This document shows positions 1 to 29,353 of a DNA stretch of 64,000 nucleotides, piece after piece. The DNA is from Amoebidium appalachense (lineage: Eukaryota; Ichthyosporea), in assembly GCA_963693365.1 (NCBI GenBank), contig CAVNZM010000010.1, positions 4,030,001 through 4,094,000 of the forward strand. The letters are read 5' to 3'. Position numbers and translations under genes: made by a program. The notes under the pieces were generated by a model. That model did not search any database and was not told where the DNA came from. It saw only the letters and a program-made list of their open reading frames with translations. The first letter of the stretch is position 1; every line of letters begins with the position of its first letter.

Positions 1-365
1 ATAAGGCAAACATTCAAGTATGCAACATCATCCATGCACACAGTATGCGTCATAAGCAGAGCCCATCCTCAGGGAGGGCCCAAGTCATCAATTGCGTCTG
101 AGTTTCGAACCCTTAGCCCACGTATATACGACTCTCCAACTCAGACAGCAGCATCGACTGAACTTGGGAGGGTCAACCCGTCTTGACCAAAGACGAGCAG
201 GGTTGCTTATGCAAGCAAGGTGAGCAAAACGGTGAGATGTGTGTGCAAACTAATGCAGTGCAGCGAAAGATGTGTATGTGTTTACAGATGCACGACACAG
301 AGCAACCATGCCCGGTTGCATGGAAGTAAAGCGGTCCCCACACAGTGGTCTGTCCTGAAAGGACA
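1..365 (+). repeat. Poly-G-associated dispersed repeat (PGR), long copy, left-truncated by window
   Basis: It matches 59330-59665 over most of its length, including AAGCAGAGCCCATCCTCAGG, GTTTCGAACCC, CAACTCAGACAGCAGCATC and AGACGAGCAGGGTTGCTTAT. It is the longest form of the family together with the copy at 59272. Confidence 0.85.
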
Positions 366-385
366 CCTTTGAAAGAAGACTGGGA

Positions 386-537
386 GGGTTTGAATGTGGA
401 AACCGGTACGAAGTACGCATACACGATGAGAAGCATGGTGCAGGACACATGCAAAGGCAAACACTCAAGTATGCAACATCATCCATACGCACAGTATGCG
501 TCATAAGCAGAGCCCATCCTCAGGGAGGGCCCAAGTG
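386..537 (+). repeat. PGR copy, second unit in tandem
   Basis: Starts GGGTTTGAATGTGG and includes TACGAAGTACGCATACACGA and TATGCGTCATAAGCAGAGCC. It ends where a GT then G35 then GA tract begins. Confidence 0.85.
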
Positions 538-544
538 TGTGTGT

Positions 545-638
<94 letters not shown>

Positions 639-903
639 GGAGGGAGGGAGGGGATGGGGAGGGGGAAGGGAGGTACTACTCATATACAACTCTTTAGTTT
701 GTTAGAAATTTTCCATAGCAGGAGGAGAGAGTGGGTGGGGGTGGGGGTGGGTTGGGTAGGTGGGGGGTAGTTGGGGGGGAGGCAGGGGGAAGGGGGGGGG
801 GGGGGGGGAGGGGGGGGGGGGGGGGGAATGGGGGGAGGGGTGTAAGAATGGATGTCCGTCACCAAGAACACGAAAATGGCACACAAACCTAAGGTATCCT
901 TAC

Positions 904-4342
<3,439 letters not shown>

Positions 4343-5215
4343 TCTGTGCGGAAACTGGGGGAAATGAAACGGGTAAACGGCAATATTCGGGTTGGATGTG
4401 TTGGCTACAACTGCACACGCACACAACTGCTACAACTGCAATGCAGGCTCCAAAAAAAAAGGAGAACACAAAAAAAACAAAAAACAAGAACTTACTTAAG
4501 CCTCAGCATGCAAGTTCGTCAGATTACGTAACCCCACATTACTAAATATAGCGCTCCAAAGATCGTGATATCTAAATATAGTCTACGCAGTTTTTTGTTG
4601 GCCCACTGGCCATGGGAACTTGAACTTCCAGCAACAAAACTCGGCCAGTGCGCGCTTTGTGTTCAGGGAAAAAAAGAGTCTTGGAAAAACGAATTTTTCG
4701 AGTAGTATATGCGTTTTTTCTTTTATTTTTTCTCTCTTGTTTTATTTAATACAGCCTTCGCATTGAAGAATTTTTGAGGAGTGGGTTGTTCTGAACTCTT
4801 TCAGGAATAATAGGGGTAGTAGGAGAGGAAGTGTTTCTTGATCATTGCCGTGGTGAGTGATGCAACATGAACCATTCCCAGCAAGCTTCCTGGTTCTCAC
4901 ACGTACACCATTGGACGGACACACACTTGCCAAGAGCACATACTCTTGGTAGTTTCAGAATCTAGAATTTAGAAGAGACACAAGAGTCATTAGTGACGGC
5001 AGTGTATTTTGGCTGGAAAATACGCTTGCTCGGAGGCACATTTAGTTCGCATTTTGGATGATTTGCTGGATCTGCAAACACCCTCTCGCATTATTCCTGC
5101 ACACCATCACGCGTAGTATTGGCGATTCATCACGGCAGGTTTTAAGATATTAACTACAAACCCAGAAAACTAACACATCGGTTGCAGGAGCTGAGGCAGA
5201 GCTTTTTCCGTTAAA
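4343..5215. promoter_or_regulatory. Divergent intergenic region, PFDN6 / RagA
   Basis: This 873-bp gap separates the two divergent start codons and has far fewer simple repeats than the flanking introns. It should hold both 5' UTRs and promoters, possibly a shared bidirectional one. I see no convincing TATA box or known operator. Two short A+T motifs (aaatata near 4544 and 4573) recur. The promoter role is inferred from position only. Confidence 0.4.
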
Positions 5216-13375
<8,160 letters not shown>

Positions 13376-13915
13376 AAGAATAGCCTAATATGGCTATATT
13401 TTTCAAGTCATGGCGTGCCGGGGTGTGCTTTAATACTTTCAGCATAAGAGGGTACGTGTTTTCAGGTGCTATCCTGACCTGCTGATGGGTGGTAGTGTTT
13501 GGTTCGTTTAATGTATTTTGACGGAGTGGGTGTTTTTGTATATCTCCATGGTTTTTTTCCCTTCTTCTTTCCTTCCGGCCCCGTTTTCGTGCCCTTGGCC
13601 GGCAGCATCTACTGTTTTCCCTAAACAGGTTCGGTATTTTTACATATATATGCGGTTCCCCATGTTTCTCGAAATATTAGCCAGCTGTCCTGGCTGTGTT
13701 TAACTCTGTAGTCTATACTTAGATATATTCTGTGTGGATGTGAAGGACGGCTGTACTATGACGATGGCATGTTTAAAAACTAACAGGAGAAAAAACAGTT
13801 TTATACATTCAGTGGTGATATCAAATAAATACACCAATTATGACCCAAACATTTTGCACGGGCTAATGCACCAATTGAGGTTTCCGGACAAATGCACACA
13901 CCCTCAGGTTAACCA

Positions 13916-13947
<32 letters not shown>

Positions 13948-14583
13948 ACACACACACAACTCACCACCACCACCACCACCACCACCCCTCCTCCTCTCTC
14001 CTCGCGGGAGATACATGCAAGAAGCCGAGATCATCTCTCCATTTTTGGACGGACGTTCAATTTGGATAGAACATCTATATTCCGAAAAAGCACCAACACA
14101 ATCAAGTACACGCAGCATCTTTAATTTCTGTGGCAACTCCATATTCAATTAAGGTGCTTTTGCCATATCGCAAGGTGCCGCAATCGCATATGTATGGATT
14201 TACTACAGAAATATGGGCCTATATTTTTGAATTTTTTTTTGGTGTGTCTCGTGTGTCAAGTTACAATACAATATAGTGGTATTACATTTATTTATTTGAA
14301 ACCGAATTCATTCATTCCGCCCCGCGTTCATATGCACAGATTTGATGCCAACATATGAAAACACTACACTAACATAATTATAGAAGACTGACATACATCA
14401 AACACTTATGCTCTGGAACAGTACCATTACTAATATCAAGACGCAAACCAGAAGAACTAAGGATCTAGGTTGCCGTTTGCAATTGAGTGTGCGTGCACGT
14501 GTGTGAAGGCATGTCTGTGAGTGTGTGCGTGTGTGTGTGTGTGCATGCATGTGTGTGCGTTTGTGTGTGTGCATGTGAGTGTG

Positions 14584-14639
<56 letters not shown>

Positions 14640-14650
14640 CGTGCGTGCGT

Positions 14651-14720
<70 letters not shown>

Positions 14721-15428
14721 CGCGTGCGTGTGCGTGTGCGTGCGCGCCCGCAAGTGCGCGCGTGTGCATCCAGCCTTGCTTCCAAAAAAACCACAACGGT
14801 GTAGAAAACAAAGACAGGGAAATGTCACCAAGTCCGAGAATACCCTCATGCCTACAATTCCTAAACCCGCGCGTCAATCCTAATTCCATACGAGATAGGG
14901 AAAAAGTCGAGTAAAAATTGACAGAAATACACATAAGGGTACAAAAATGATAGCAACATCAGATACCTGCTCCCTCCCTCCCTCCCCCCCCCCCCCCCCC
15001 CCCTCCCCTCCCCTTCCTCCCCTCCCCCCCCCCCCTTCCTCCCCCCCCCCCCCCCCTACTGTGCGCATGGCTGATGCTGCATACTTGAATGTTTGCCTTT
15101 GCATGTGTCCTGCACCATGCTTCTCATCGTGTATGCGTACTTCGTACTGTGTTCCGCATTCAAACACCCCCCCCCCCCCCCCCCCCCCCCCATTGCTCTC
15201 CGGCAGCACATACACATGCAAACGCAACCAACTGGACAACCCAGTAAAAAAAAAGGGGGAGAGAGAAGGATTCAGGGGTTTTCGAATGAGGAGAAAGAAG
15301 AAAGAAAATTAAGAAAAGAAAAGAAAGAACCAAAGAAAAGAAAAGAAAAGAGAAAAGAGAAAAAAGGCCCAAAAACAAAAAAAATCCTCCCGAAACACAC
15401 GTGGTCAACAGCTCCACCCCGTTTCCAC
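13376..15428. other. Intergenic region between RagA and the RING gene (3' ends)
   Basis: The two genes converge here. The region holds a C-run with CA and CAC repeats (13916-13987), A+T-rich unique DNA, a (GT)n block (14519-14720), and an inverted copy of the poly-G-associated repeat near 15058-15190. No exon is supported. Confidence 0.5.
15058..15190 (-). repeat. PGR copy downstream of the RING gene
   Basis: The minus strand reads TTTGAATGCGGAACACAGTA then ACACGATGAGAAGCATGGTG, very close to the copy at 386, and is preceded by a G-run (plus-strand C-run 15167-15190). Confidence 0.85.
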
Positions 15429-20958
<5,530 letters not shown>

Positions 20959-20995
20959 TTTTTCTGTTTACGTGTGGGGAGGGGGTTGGGTGGGT

Positions 20996-21028
<33 letters not shown>

Positions 21029-21070
21029 GTGGGAGGGAGAGAGGGAAGTGTGTGCGCACGTGTGCGTGCT

Positions 21071-21104
<34 letters not shown>

Positions 21105-21882
21105 CGTGTACATTTGTGTGTGCGTGTGGGTGGGTGGGCAGGTGTGTGTGTATGTGTGTGTGTCTGTGTGTGTGTGTGTGTGTGGGTGGGTGGGTGGGTG
21201 GGTGGGTGGGCGTGTGTGTGGGTTGGTGAGTAAATGAGTATGTGTGTGGAGACGAGGGGGGAGGGGGGAGGGGGGACAGGGAGGCGGGAAGGGTGGGCTA
21301 GGAAGGTAGAAGAGAGTCCAGGTTTGAAGTGCTCAACATGGTGCGGAGAATTAAGGGAGGGGGGAAAGGGGATAGAGAAAGAGGGGTGGAAGGGCATGGA
21401 AGGGGAGAGGTGAATGAATGGGTGGATGGGTGGTTGATGGTGTGTGTGTGTGTGTGTGTCTGTGTTGGGGAGGGGGGAGGAAGGAGGGCGAGGGGAGGAT
21501 GGATGTGTATATGTGTATGGGTGTGTGTGTGTGTGTATGAGTTGAGGGGTGTGTATGTGTGCATTGAATGCTAGGCGTGTGTACGGGTTGGTGTGTATTT
21601 TTTAGGTGTGTGTGCTGTGCACTTATGCACAAGCGATATTTGTGTGCCCCGCATGTGTGCTGTGTTTGCTTTGTGCTTATGGTGCCTGTGGGAGTGGGTG
21701 CTCTGTCTGTGTGTGTGTGCACGCGCGCGGGAATGTGTTTGTGTCCGTATGTGTGGGGGGGGGGGTGAGCGTGAGCTTGTCAGCGTGAACCTGTGTGTGC
21801 ATACATTCGTATGGATGTACGTGCCTCTGTGTGAGCGCACGTGCCCACGGCCCGGGCCATGGGCTTGTACGTGAGCGAGTGC

Positions 21883-21929
<47 letters not shown>

Positions 21930-22208
21930 TGTATTTGTGCGTGTGTGTGCTTGTGTGTGTGTGCGCACGCGCGTCAGGCAGGCATATCCGTGTAGCACAT
22001 TCTAGTAAAAAGAAACTAGCAGACGGCGGAAGATGAAGAATAGCGCAAAGCAGGGAGTGCTTTTTTGTTATTCTCCCACGAGAGGGTGTGCGGTGATTAT
22101 GGCATTGTGTGAACCCCACCCCTACGTGGATCCTTTTATATATGTGACATATCCTGGTGTGTTCGTGCCGGCATTTGCCTAAACGTTTTGGTTAACGAGG
22201 TGGGGGAA

Positions 22209-22250
<42 letters not shown>

Positions 22251-23236
22251 ATTCTCTGTTGCCTGTCAGCTTGTCAGTATCCAACAATTCCTTTTGTTAC
22301 ATTTTTTGCGCTTCCCCCTTCCGTATTGGAAGCAGGAGGGTGGTGGGTAGAAACGCCGTTTGTGCACAGCGAAAAACAGGAATAACAAAGGCCAAGCAAG
22401 GTAACAATTGTAAAGCTTCGCACACAAAACCTCTGAACCATTAGGATGTTGATGTGTGTTGGTGTGTTTGTGTGTGCTCATGTATTCGTGTGAGTATGTG
22501 TGTGTGCACGCCCACGTGCGTGCGTGTGTGCTTGCGTTGCGTGCGAGCATGCGCGCGACCGAGCCCGTGTCTGTATGTGTGTGCGTGCGTGTACGTGTGT
22601 GCGGGCACCTAGATTGAGCGGGTGAATACGTTGTGTGTGTGATTGTGTGTGAACACTTGTGTGCGCGTGTTTAAGTGTGTATGTGTGTGAGCGGTGTTGA
22701 GTTGGGGGTGGATAAGGGGAGAGGCGGGGGGGAGGGGAGGGGGGGAGGGGGGGGGGGGGGGGGGGGGGTGTAGCTCACCAGATGTTGACCATGGCAGGAT
22801 GAAGTGTTCAGTACTCCAATTTCTCCTTGCTGGAAGTGAGAGGCCAGATGCTCCAGTTTTATACGGCACACAAGCACCAGTCAATGAACTGAACAATAAA
22901 TTCAAGTGTGCTCAACCCGATGACAAGGTCGGTGGGTCAAGGAAAACTCTGGACGTGAATGCCAAGTTCCCTCTACCCGGTCGGTAATTCTGAAAATACT
23001 TATCACGCCCTTGTGTGTTTCAGTCATAACATGCTTATCTCGAACTAACGCGCGCGCTCGCCAATTCCAAACGACCTTTTTTTTTTAGGTGAGGGGAAGT
23101 AAGGGCTTTCTTTTTCACAGGTCTAACACTGCCGTCTTTTCTCGTTTTCTGAAACCTTCTTTTTTCACTCCTCGAGCTCGCTCAAGTTCTCTCGAGCTCT
23201 CTCTTTTTTTTTTTTGGGAAGCTTGATCATCTCAAC
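20959..23236. other. Upstream flank of the RING gene
   Basis: GT-rich and G-rich blocks (21000-21240, 21440-21540, 21880-21970, 22205-22250, 22740-22770) are separated by unique DNA. No conserved coding exon or transposon end is seen before 23237. Confidence 0.4.
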
Positions 23237-23444
23237 CAGGGATGTGTCGGTCACTGGCCGGGTGGGTCTCGGGCGGGTTTAGGCAAAGGCCGGGTGGATC
23301 TCAGGCCGGGTCGTCTTTTTTTCGGTCCGAGCCGGGTTGGTTCTCGGGTCTTGGACCCTTGTGATCGGGTTGACCCGCGGGTTACCAAATGCGAAAACCT
23401 CGGGTGTTCGCCCGGACTGGCCATATACGTGTGTACATGTATTC

Positions 23445-23486
<42 letters not shown>

Positions 23487-24091
23487 ACGTGTGTGTGTGT
23501 GTGTGTGTGATATGTTTGCGTGCGTGCGTGCTGTGTGTGCACATGTGCTCGCGGTGTGTGTGTGGCTTTTCCACGCATGGCGTCTACATGTGAACAGACA
23601 GTGCTCGTGTGCTTGCGGCTTACTTGATTATATAGAGCTTGGTAGTGGTGACTAAAGCAAACACAACGTAACGTGCACAGCAGTTACGATTGTCTCTCTC
23701 TTTTTACTTTTTCTTTTTCTTTTTCTTTTTATATTAAAGCGCTAGCCTAGCCTCAGTACTCTACTACTGTAGCTAACTATGCCTCAGCAATGTTTATACT
23801 GTCTACCATATATGGACATGAATAAAATACTGTATTGTTATTAGTTCACTGTGCAATCCCTGAAAACCAATTATCAATCCAAATTTACTACTTATTATGG
23901 TTAATAGATCATGCTTTACCCTGACCCGGCGGGAACTGACCGGGTCAGAGCCATCGGTCGGGCTGGGTACGGGTCTGACCCGCCGGGTCATAAAGCCGAC
24001 CGGGTTTGAGCAAAAATGCCCCGGGTCGGGGCTGGGTAACGCCGACCCGGCCGGGTTGGTTCTCGGGTCGACCCAACCCGACACATCCCTG
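23237..24091. mobile_element. hAT-type non-autonomous transposon (855 bp)
   Basis: The ends are perfect 14-bp inverted repeats, CAGGGATGTGTCGG, and the CAGGG terminus is typical of hAT elements. They are flanked by identical 8-bp duplications ATCTCAAC (23229-23236 and 24092-24099). Both subterminal regions are packed with short GGGTCGGG / CCCGACCC motifs. The centre holds a (GT)n microsatellite (about 23449-23509) and A+T-rich DNA. No transposase frame is seen, so it must have been moved in trans. Confidence 0.92.
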
Positions 24092-24342
24092 ATCTCAACT
24101 GATCCAGTCTGCTTTCAATAGCTATTTATAGTAAGTTAAATCTTAAAGCTATTGGCTGGAAAATCTGAAAAAGGAGTCCTCTTAGATCCAATATTTCATC
24201 ATTTTTGTTGATTTTGTGTCAGTCTGACAGTCTGTGTGACAGATACATGTTGGACCAATGTTTATATGAAATCATGATAATCTTATACTTAAAGAATTCT
24301 AAATAATCTCAGATTTTTATTGAGTATATTTTAATAGCTCCT

Positions 24343-24832
24343 TTATTATTTTTTCTAGCTTTCTATTCAAGACTTTTTTCTAGACAGCTACTAGCTATGT
24401 TAAATTTACCCCCTATTTTCATGAGCATATCAATAAAGTCATTATAAATAGAAAAATAAATAAATAAAAATAAAAAAAAATTACCCCCTGTGCTCAGGAG
24501 ACCACCCTTTTTCTCTCGCCGATAATTGGTCTAGCGGGCAAAAGGCTGTTAATTGGTTTAGCGCGCATCACAACTCAATCATAAGATCATGTTGGAACTT
24601 CAAGGTGTGGCTTTATTATTTTTGCTAGCCTCTATTCAAAACTTTTTCGTAGACAGCTGCTAGAAATGGTAAATTATTGTAACCAAATAATTATGATTTT
24701 ACCCCCTGTGCTCAGGAGACCAAATTTTTTCTCGCCGATGATTGGTCTAACGGGCAAAAGGCTGTGATTGGTTTAGCGCGCATCACAGCTCAATCATAAG
24801 ATCATGTTGGAACTTCAAGGTGTGGCTTTTCC
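24343..24832 (+). repeat. Tandem duplication, ~220-270 bp unit, two copies
   Basis: Copy 1 (about 24343-24612) and copy 2 (about 24613-24832) share GACAGCT(A/G)CTAG, TACCCCCTGTGCTCAGGAGACC, ATTGGTCTA(G/A)CGGGCAAAAGGC, TTTAGCGCGCATCACA and the end ATCATGTTGGAACTTCAAGG. Copy 1 has an extra A-rich stretch (about 24421-24478). The unit is not recognised. It directly abuts the LINE 3' end. Confidence 0.8.
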
Positions 24833-25045
24833 GCTTTTGTAATGTTTGTGGGGGTTTACGCTGTTTACTCGAGGCAAAGAGAACCAGTCTCAGGTATGGG
24901 GGGGGGGGGTTTGCTCGGAATATCCCCTCAGCGGTATATCATGATCACGTACATAGATGTCGGGTGGTGACTATATATCAGGGTTTACTTTCTCTACGAG
25001 ACACCATAAAGACTACAAGGAGAAATCAATTAGTTGGGGTTCCCC

Positions 25046-25091
<46 letters not shown>

Positions 25092-25123
25092 GGGCTCCCC
25101 TCGGGACACTCGGTATCAGCTGG

Positions 25124-25192
<69 letters not shown>

Positions 25193-25196
25193 TGCG

Positions 25197-27202
25197 CTAT
25201 AATTTTGTAGTGATGTGTTTCTCAAGCCAATCAATACATCTAATAAACAGGTCGTAGTTACGCGTGTTTAGTATAAAATCAAGGATGTTGTAATTTACAG
25301 GTAGGCTATCTTTCTGGGTGTCTGTTGTGAATGTGACGTGTGTGTGTTGCGGTATTATGTGGTCTATCAAACTACATTTGGCGATACATGACCGGTTAAA
25401 CTGGTGTGTGTGTGTGTTGTTTGGGCATGCAAATGATGCCACCTTATACTTATTAGATCTCCACTGTATAGCACGTGTACAGTAAAAGCGTGGTAATTGA
25501 TCAATAATACCATCAGCTAGAGAAAGACCAGTTCTACAGGAAGGTAATATGTATTTAGGTGTTATACACTTGCGAGTGCCATATTTGGCAATATGGTTGA
25601 GGCGGTCAGTATATATAAAACGAGACATAAGGCTTAGTTTTTCAAGGTGTATGCTTTCATCGGGTCTAGTGTCGTGTGGTATCTTTTTCCATTTGTTATA
25701 TTGCGTGATTATCTTGTGATTGTGTACATGTTTAATAAGTAAGTGGCAGTCCAAAGTCACACACACACTATTGCGGGGTTTATTTGTATTTGTGCCCAGG
25801 GGAGAAGGGGAGAGAGAGGGGAGGAAAGAGGGGAGAGGTGAGGAGGGGACAGGTCGGATAGAGAAGAGAGGGTGGGAGGGCAAATACTTCTTTAAGCGGC
25901 TTATGTGCTTATTGAATTTCAGCGCGAGATAGGATACTCTAGCAGCTATTGGGACCAGACCATATATCGAGAGCGTTACAGGCCCAGGTTTACAACAGTT
26001 GTTAGATAGAAAGGAGGCAACTTCTGCTTCAAGGAAATTTGCCAAGGGTTTAAGCGCTCTAGTTCTCTCTTTCTTGATCCAAGCGGCGAGAAGGGGTAAA
26101 CCATATTCACATGCCGGGAAGACAAAAGTGCGAATAAATGTAAGTCTAATAGAAGGATGGAGGGGTGTGTCTTTAAAAATATTAGCCGAGAAGAAAGCTA
26201 ACCGCTTACGAGCCAACTCTACCCTCTTTTCGACCATATGGGGAAACATAACACCAACAGAATCAACCGGAACACCAAGATATTTGTATTCTGGAACTAT
26301 AGGTACAGGTTTAGATGATAATGTAAATGTGTGTAAATTGTTAGCTATATCAGGTACAAGAACACCACATTTGTCTATGTTAAGGATCATAAGGTTTGCC
26401 TTGCACCACTCTGACACTACATCGAACAATCTTTGCAGGCGTCTAGGGGTACGGGCAAGGAGGGACAGATCATCAGCATAGAGAAGTGCAGGCGGAAAGT
26501 TATTAATAGGGTCATCGTTTTCGGCGTAAATCTTGACAGCCAAATCATCTATAAATAGGTTAAACAAAAAGGGGCTAAGCAATGAACCCTGCAAGAGACC
26601 TCTAGTACGAGCAAAACCATATGAAAGATGCCCATTAACCACAGCTCTACCATAGGTTTGAGACAAGAGTGCTTCTAACAGAACACCAATGCAGTGTGGT
26701 ACACCCCGTGCAGCAAGCTTTTCCCATAGGAGACCAGGGGAGACAGAATCGTAAGCAGTTTTCCAATCAATAAAGCCAACATATTGTGCACCAACTTGCA
26801 TAGAATCGTACAGTGCCATTATTTGAACATAACATGAATTGTTTTTACGAAAAGCGGATTGGCATGGGTGTATGTGAAGAATAGATTGAAACCTAGGGTG
26901 ATGTGCAAATAACCTAAGTAAGCAAGCTTCAAAGAATCTACGAACAACCTGGGTTAGTGTAATGGGGCGAAAGGATGATATGGGGCCCTCAGAGTCCTTC
27001 TTAACTATGGGGATCACTAAGGTATCTAACCAAGATGACGGGACATGTCCACATTTAACACACCAAGAAAAGAGAGAGCTTAACATGATAGTAAGATCAG
27101 GTTTAATAGCACGATCACTTTCCTTTTGTGGGTAGGAGGGAACAAGGATTTTAAGAAACCCAGCAGGGAGTCCATCAGGTCCACAAGACTTACTAGAGCT
27201 AT
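25197..27202 (-). pseudogene. LINE reverse transcriptase region (3' part of broken ORF)
   Basis: The long open minus frame encodes a non-LTR reverse transcriptase. It shows KSCGPDGLPAGF near the start of the RT domain, SFRPITLTQ, motif A DWKTAYDSV, motif B GLLQGSLLSPFLFN, the catalytic LLYADDLSLLA, and EYKYLGVPVD. A ~200-residue C-terminal region follows, rich in His, Cys and basic residues. The apparent Met at 27218 lies inside the inserted copy and is not a true start. The frame is cut at 27202 by the nested insertion and resumes in phase at 28276. With the upstream frameshift, this copy cannot make its full protein as it stands. The LINE clade cannot be determined by eye. Confidence 0.93.
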
Positions 27203-27920
27203 GACTTTGGACTGCCACTTACTTATTAAACATGTACACAATCACAAGATAATCACGCAATATAACAAATGGAAAAAGATACCACACGACACTAGACCCG
27301 ATGAAAGCATACACCTTGAAAAACTAAGCCTTATGTCTCGTTTTATATGTGTGTGACTTTGGACTGCCACTTACTTATTAAACATGTACACAATCACAAG
27401 ATAATCACGCAATATAACAAATGGAAAAAGATACCACACGACACTAGACCCGATGAAAGCATACACCTTGAAAAACTAAGCCTTATGTCTCGTTTTATAT
27501 ATACTGACCGCCTCAACCATATTGCCAAATATGGCACTCGCAAGTGTATAACACCTAAATACATATTACCTTCCTGTAGAACTGGTCTTTCTCTAGCTGA
27601 TGGTATTATTGATCAATTACCACGCTTTTACTGTACACGTGCTATACAGTGGAGATCTAATAAGTATAAGGTGGCATCATTTGCATGCCCAAACAACACA
27701 CACACACACCAGTTTAACCGGTCATGTATCGCCAAATGTAGTTTGATAGACCACATAATACCGCAACACACACACGTCACATTCACAACAGACACCCAGA
27801 AAGATAGCCTACCTGTAAATTACAACATCCTTGATTTTATACTAAACACGCGTAACTACGACCTGTTTATTAGATGTATTGATTGGCTTGAGAAACACAT
27901 CACTACAAAATTATAGCGCA

Positions 27921-27987
<67 letters not shown>

Positions 27988-28019
27988 CCAGCTGATACCG
28001 AGTGTCCCGAGGGGAGCCC

Positions 28020-28069
<50 letters not shown>

Positions 28070-28267
28070 GGGGAACCCCAACTAATTGATTTCTCCTTGT
28101 AGTCTTTATGGTGTCTCGTAGAGAAAGTAAACCCTGATATATAGTCACCACCCGACATCTATGTACGTGATCATGATATACCGCTGAGGGGATATTCCGA
28201 GCAAAACCCCCCCCCCCCATACCTGAGACTGGTTCTCTTTGCCTCGAGTAAACAGCGTAAACCCCCC
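27203..28267 (+). mobile_element. Nested, inverted, 5'-truncated LINE copy with 8-bp target duplication
   Basis: This 1065-bp insert is the reverse complement of the 3' third of the host LINE (24850 to about 25762). It is flanked by AGAGCTAT at 27195-27202 and 28268-28275. Removing the insert and one repeat restores a continuous host RT frame, so it is a genuine insertion. The encoded C-terminal region (to stop at 27916) looks identical to the host copy by eye, so it is very young. Its first 148 bp (27203-27350) are a partial duplicate of the following stretch, a tandem 5' junction repeat. It ends in AAACCCCCC directly before the target duplication. Confidence 0.9.
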
Positions 28268-29353
28268 AGAGCTATAACTAGATATCACAGACCATATGGC
28301 ATCGGGACTGAAAAAGGGGAGGATCGATTCTATGGGGATAGATGGGTCTACAGGCCACACAATAGGTTTCTGAGCGGGGGTCCTATCTTTAAACAGTTCC
28401 GAGAAATACTTATCAGAGTCTATGAGGGGGTCTCCAGTGGTATCACCAATAATACGAGCAGGGGGGCCAAATCGATTCATACTAGCAAGCCGGCGCAAGC
28501 TTTCCTTTTGAGACAGGGGTTCACCTAGTCTAGCGGGAGTGGTGTTTGGTAACAAGAGAGCATCGGGGTATTCCTTCCTACCACCGCCAGCATAATCACC
28601 GAGATCTATCAAATCATCAACAATAAAGTTAGTGCATGTATCTAGTACGAGATGTGAGATCTGGCCTGGCTTGTGCAGATTCTAATAGGCGCATATATAT
28701 AGGGTGTTTCGTAGCATAGCATACACATACATCAACTCTACCCCACTGTGACTTAAGCTGGGATAGACGGAGGCGAAAGGTGGGAGGGGGAGGGGGGAGC
28801 AGATCAAGGGAGATCTTAGGTAGGAAAAGGATAGGAGAGTGGTCAGATGACCTAGAGAGGTTAGGAGGGAGAGAGAGTTTTGACATGGTTGATGGCCAAA
28901 AGGCCACTCCCCAGTCGGTGTTGTGGGCATGGGATATTTGAGGGAACCGCAAAGTGTGACTTTGGACATACCTTGCTAAAGGGATAGCACGCTCCGGGGG
29001 CTTAGATGGGTACCCGACACTCACTTGCAGTGTGTCTGTGTGGTGGAGTCGCGTGTTAAAATCACCTAAAATAACAGTGGACATTGGTAACTGTGACAAC
29101 TCGTGAGTCAATTCGACAACCGACATAGATGGTGGGTAATATACAAAAGTAAAAACATTAGAAAGAAACTCTATAGAAACCGAGAATTCCGTTTTTGCTA
29201 CCGGTTTGCACTTCACTCTCACGTGTGGTGCGGCAAGTACAATAATGCCTCGGTATTGATGTTTTTGAGTTGGCCTGACTGTATACAACGTCTCCGTAAG
29301 GTCTGATCTAGGGGTCAATCTTGGGCCGAAAGAATACATATATATTATAGAGA
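28268..29353 (-). pseudogene. LINE endonuclease and linker region, frameshifted
   Basis: This is the 5' part of the same LINE. The frame 28629-29411 carries an APE-type endonuclease: an N-terminal strand YRGIIVLAAP, the catalytic VILGDFNTRL and the C-terminal SDHSPILF. The reading then shifts to a second frame (28612 down to 28268; FIVDDLIDLGDYAGGG...SPDAIWSVISSY) that leads into the RT domain across the insertion. The change of frame near 28640-28690 is a frameshift, so the ORF is degenerate. The first ~60-80 residues of a normal endonuclease domain are not seen, so the copy is probably 5' truncated. Confidence 0.88.

Larger units (their letters stand above)
24850..29353 (-). mobile_element. 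Non-LTR retrotransposon (APE-type LINE), decayed host copy
   Basis: The element runs right to left: endonuclease, RT, C-terminal region, then a ~350-bp 3' UTR. The UTR contains a (GT)n microsatellite (about 25119-25187) and a T39 tract (25049-25087), and the element ends in AAACCCCC rather than poly-A. Subtracting the 1065-bp nested insertion leaves about 3.4 kb. The left boundary at 24850 is set by comparison with the end of the nested copy. The right boundary is tentative: GTTTGTG occurs at 24844-24850 and again at 29354-29360 and could be a 7-bp target duplication. Confidence 0.85.

Noticed and set aside
27126-27356. 76-codon plus frame starting MWVGGNKDFKK
   Set aside because: It is a chimera across the LINE insertion junction, not a gene.
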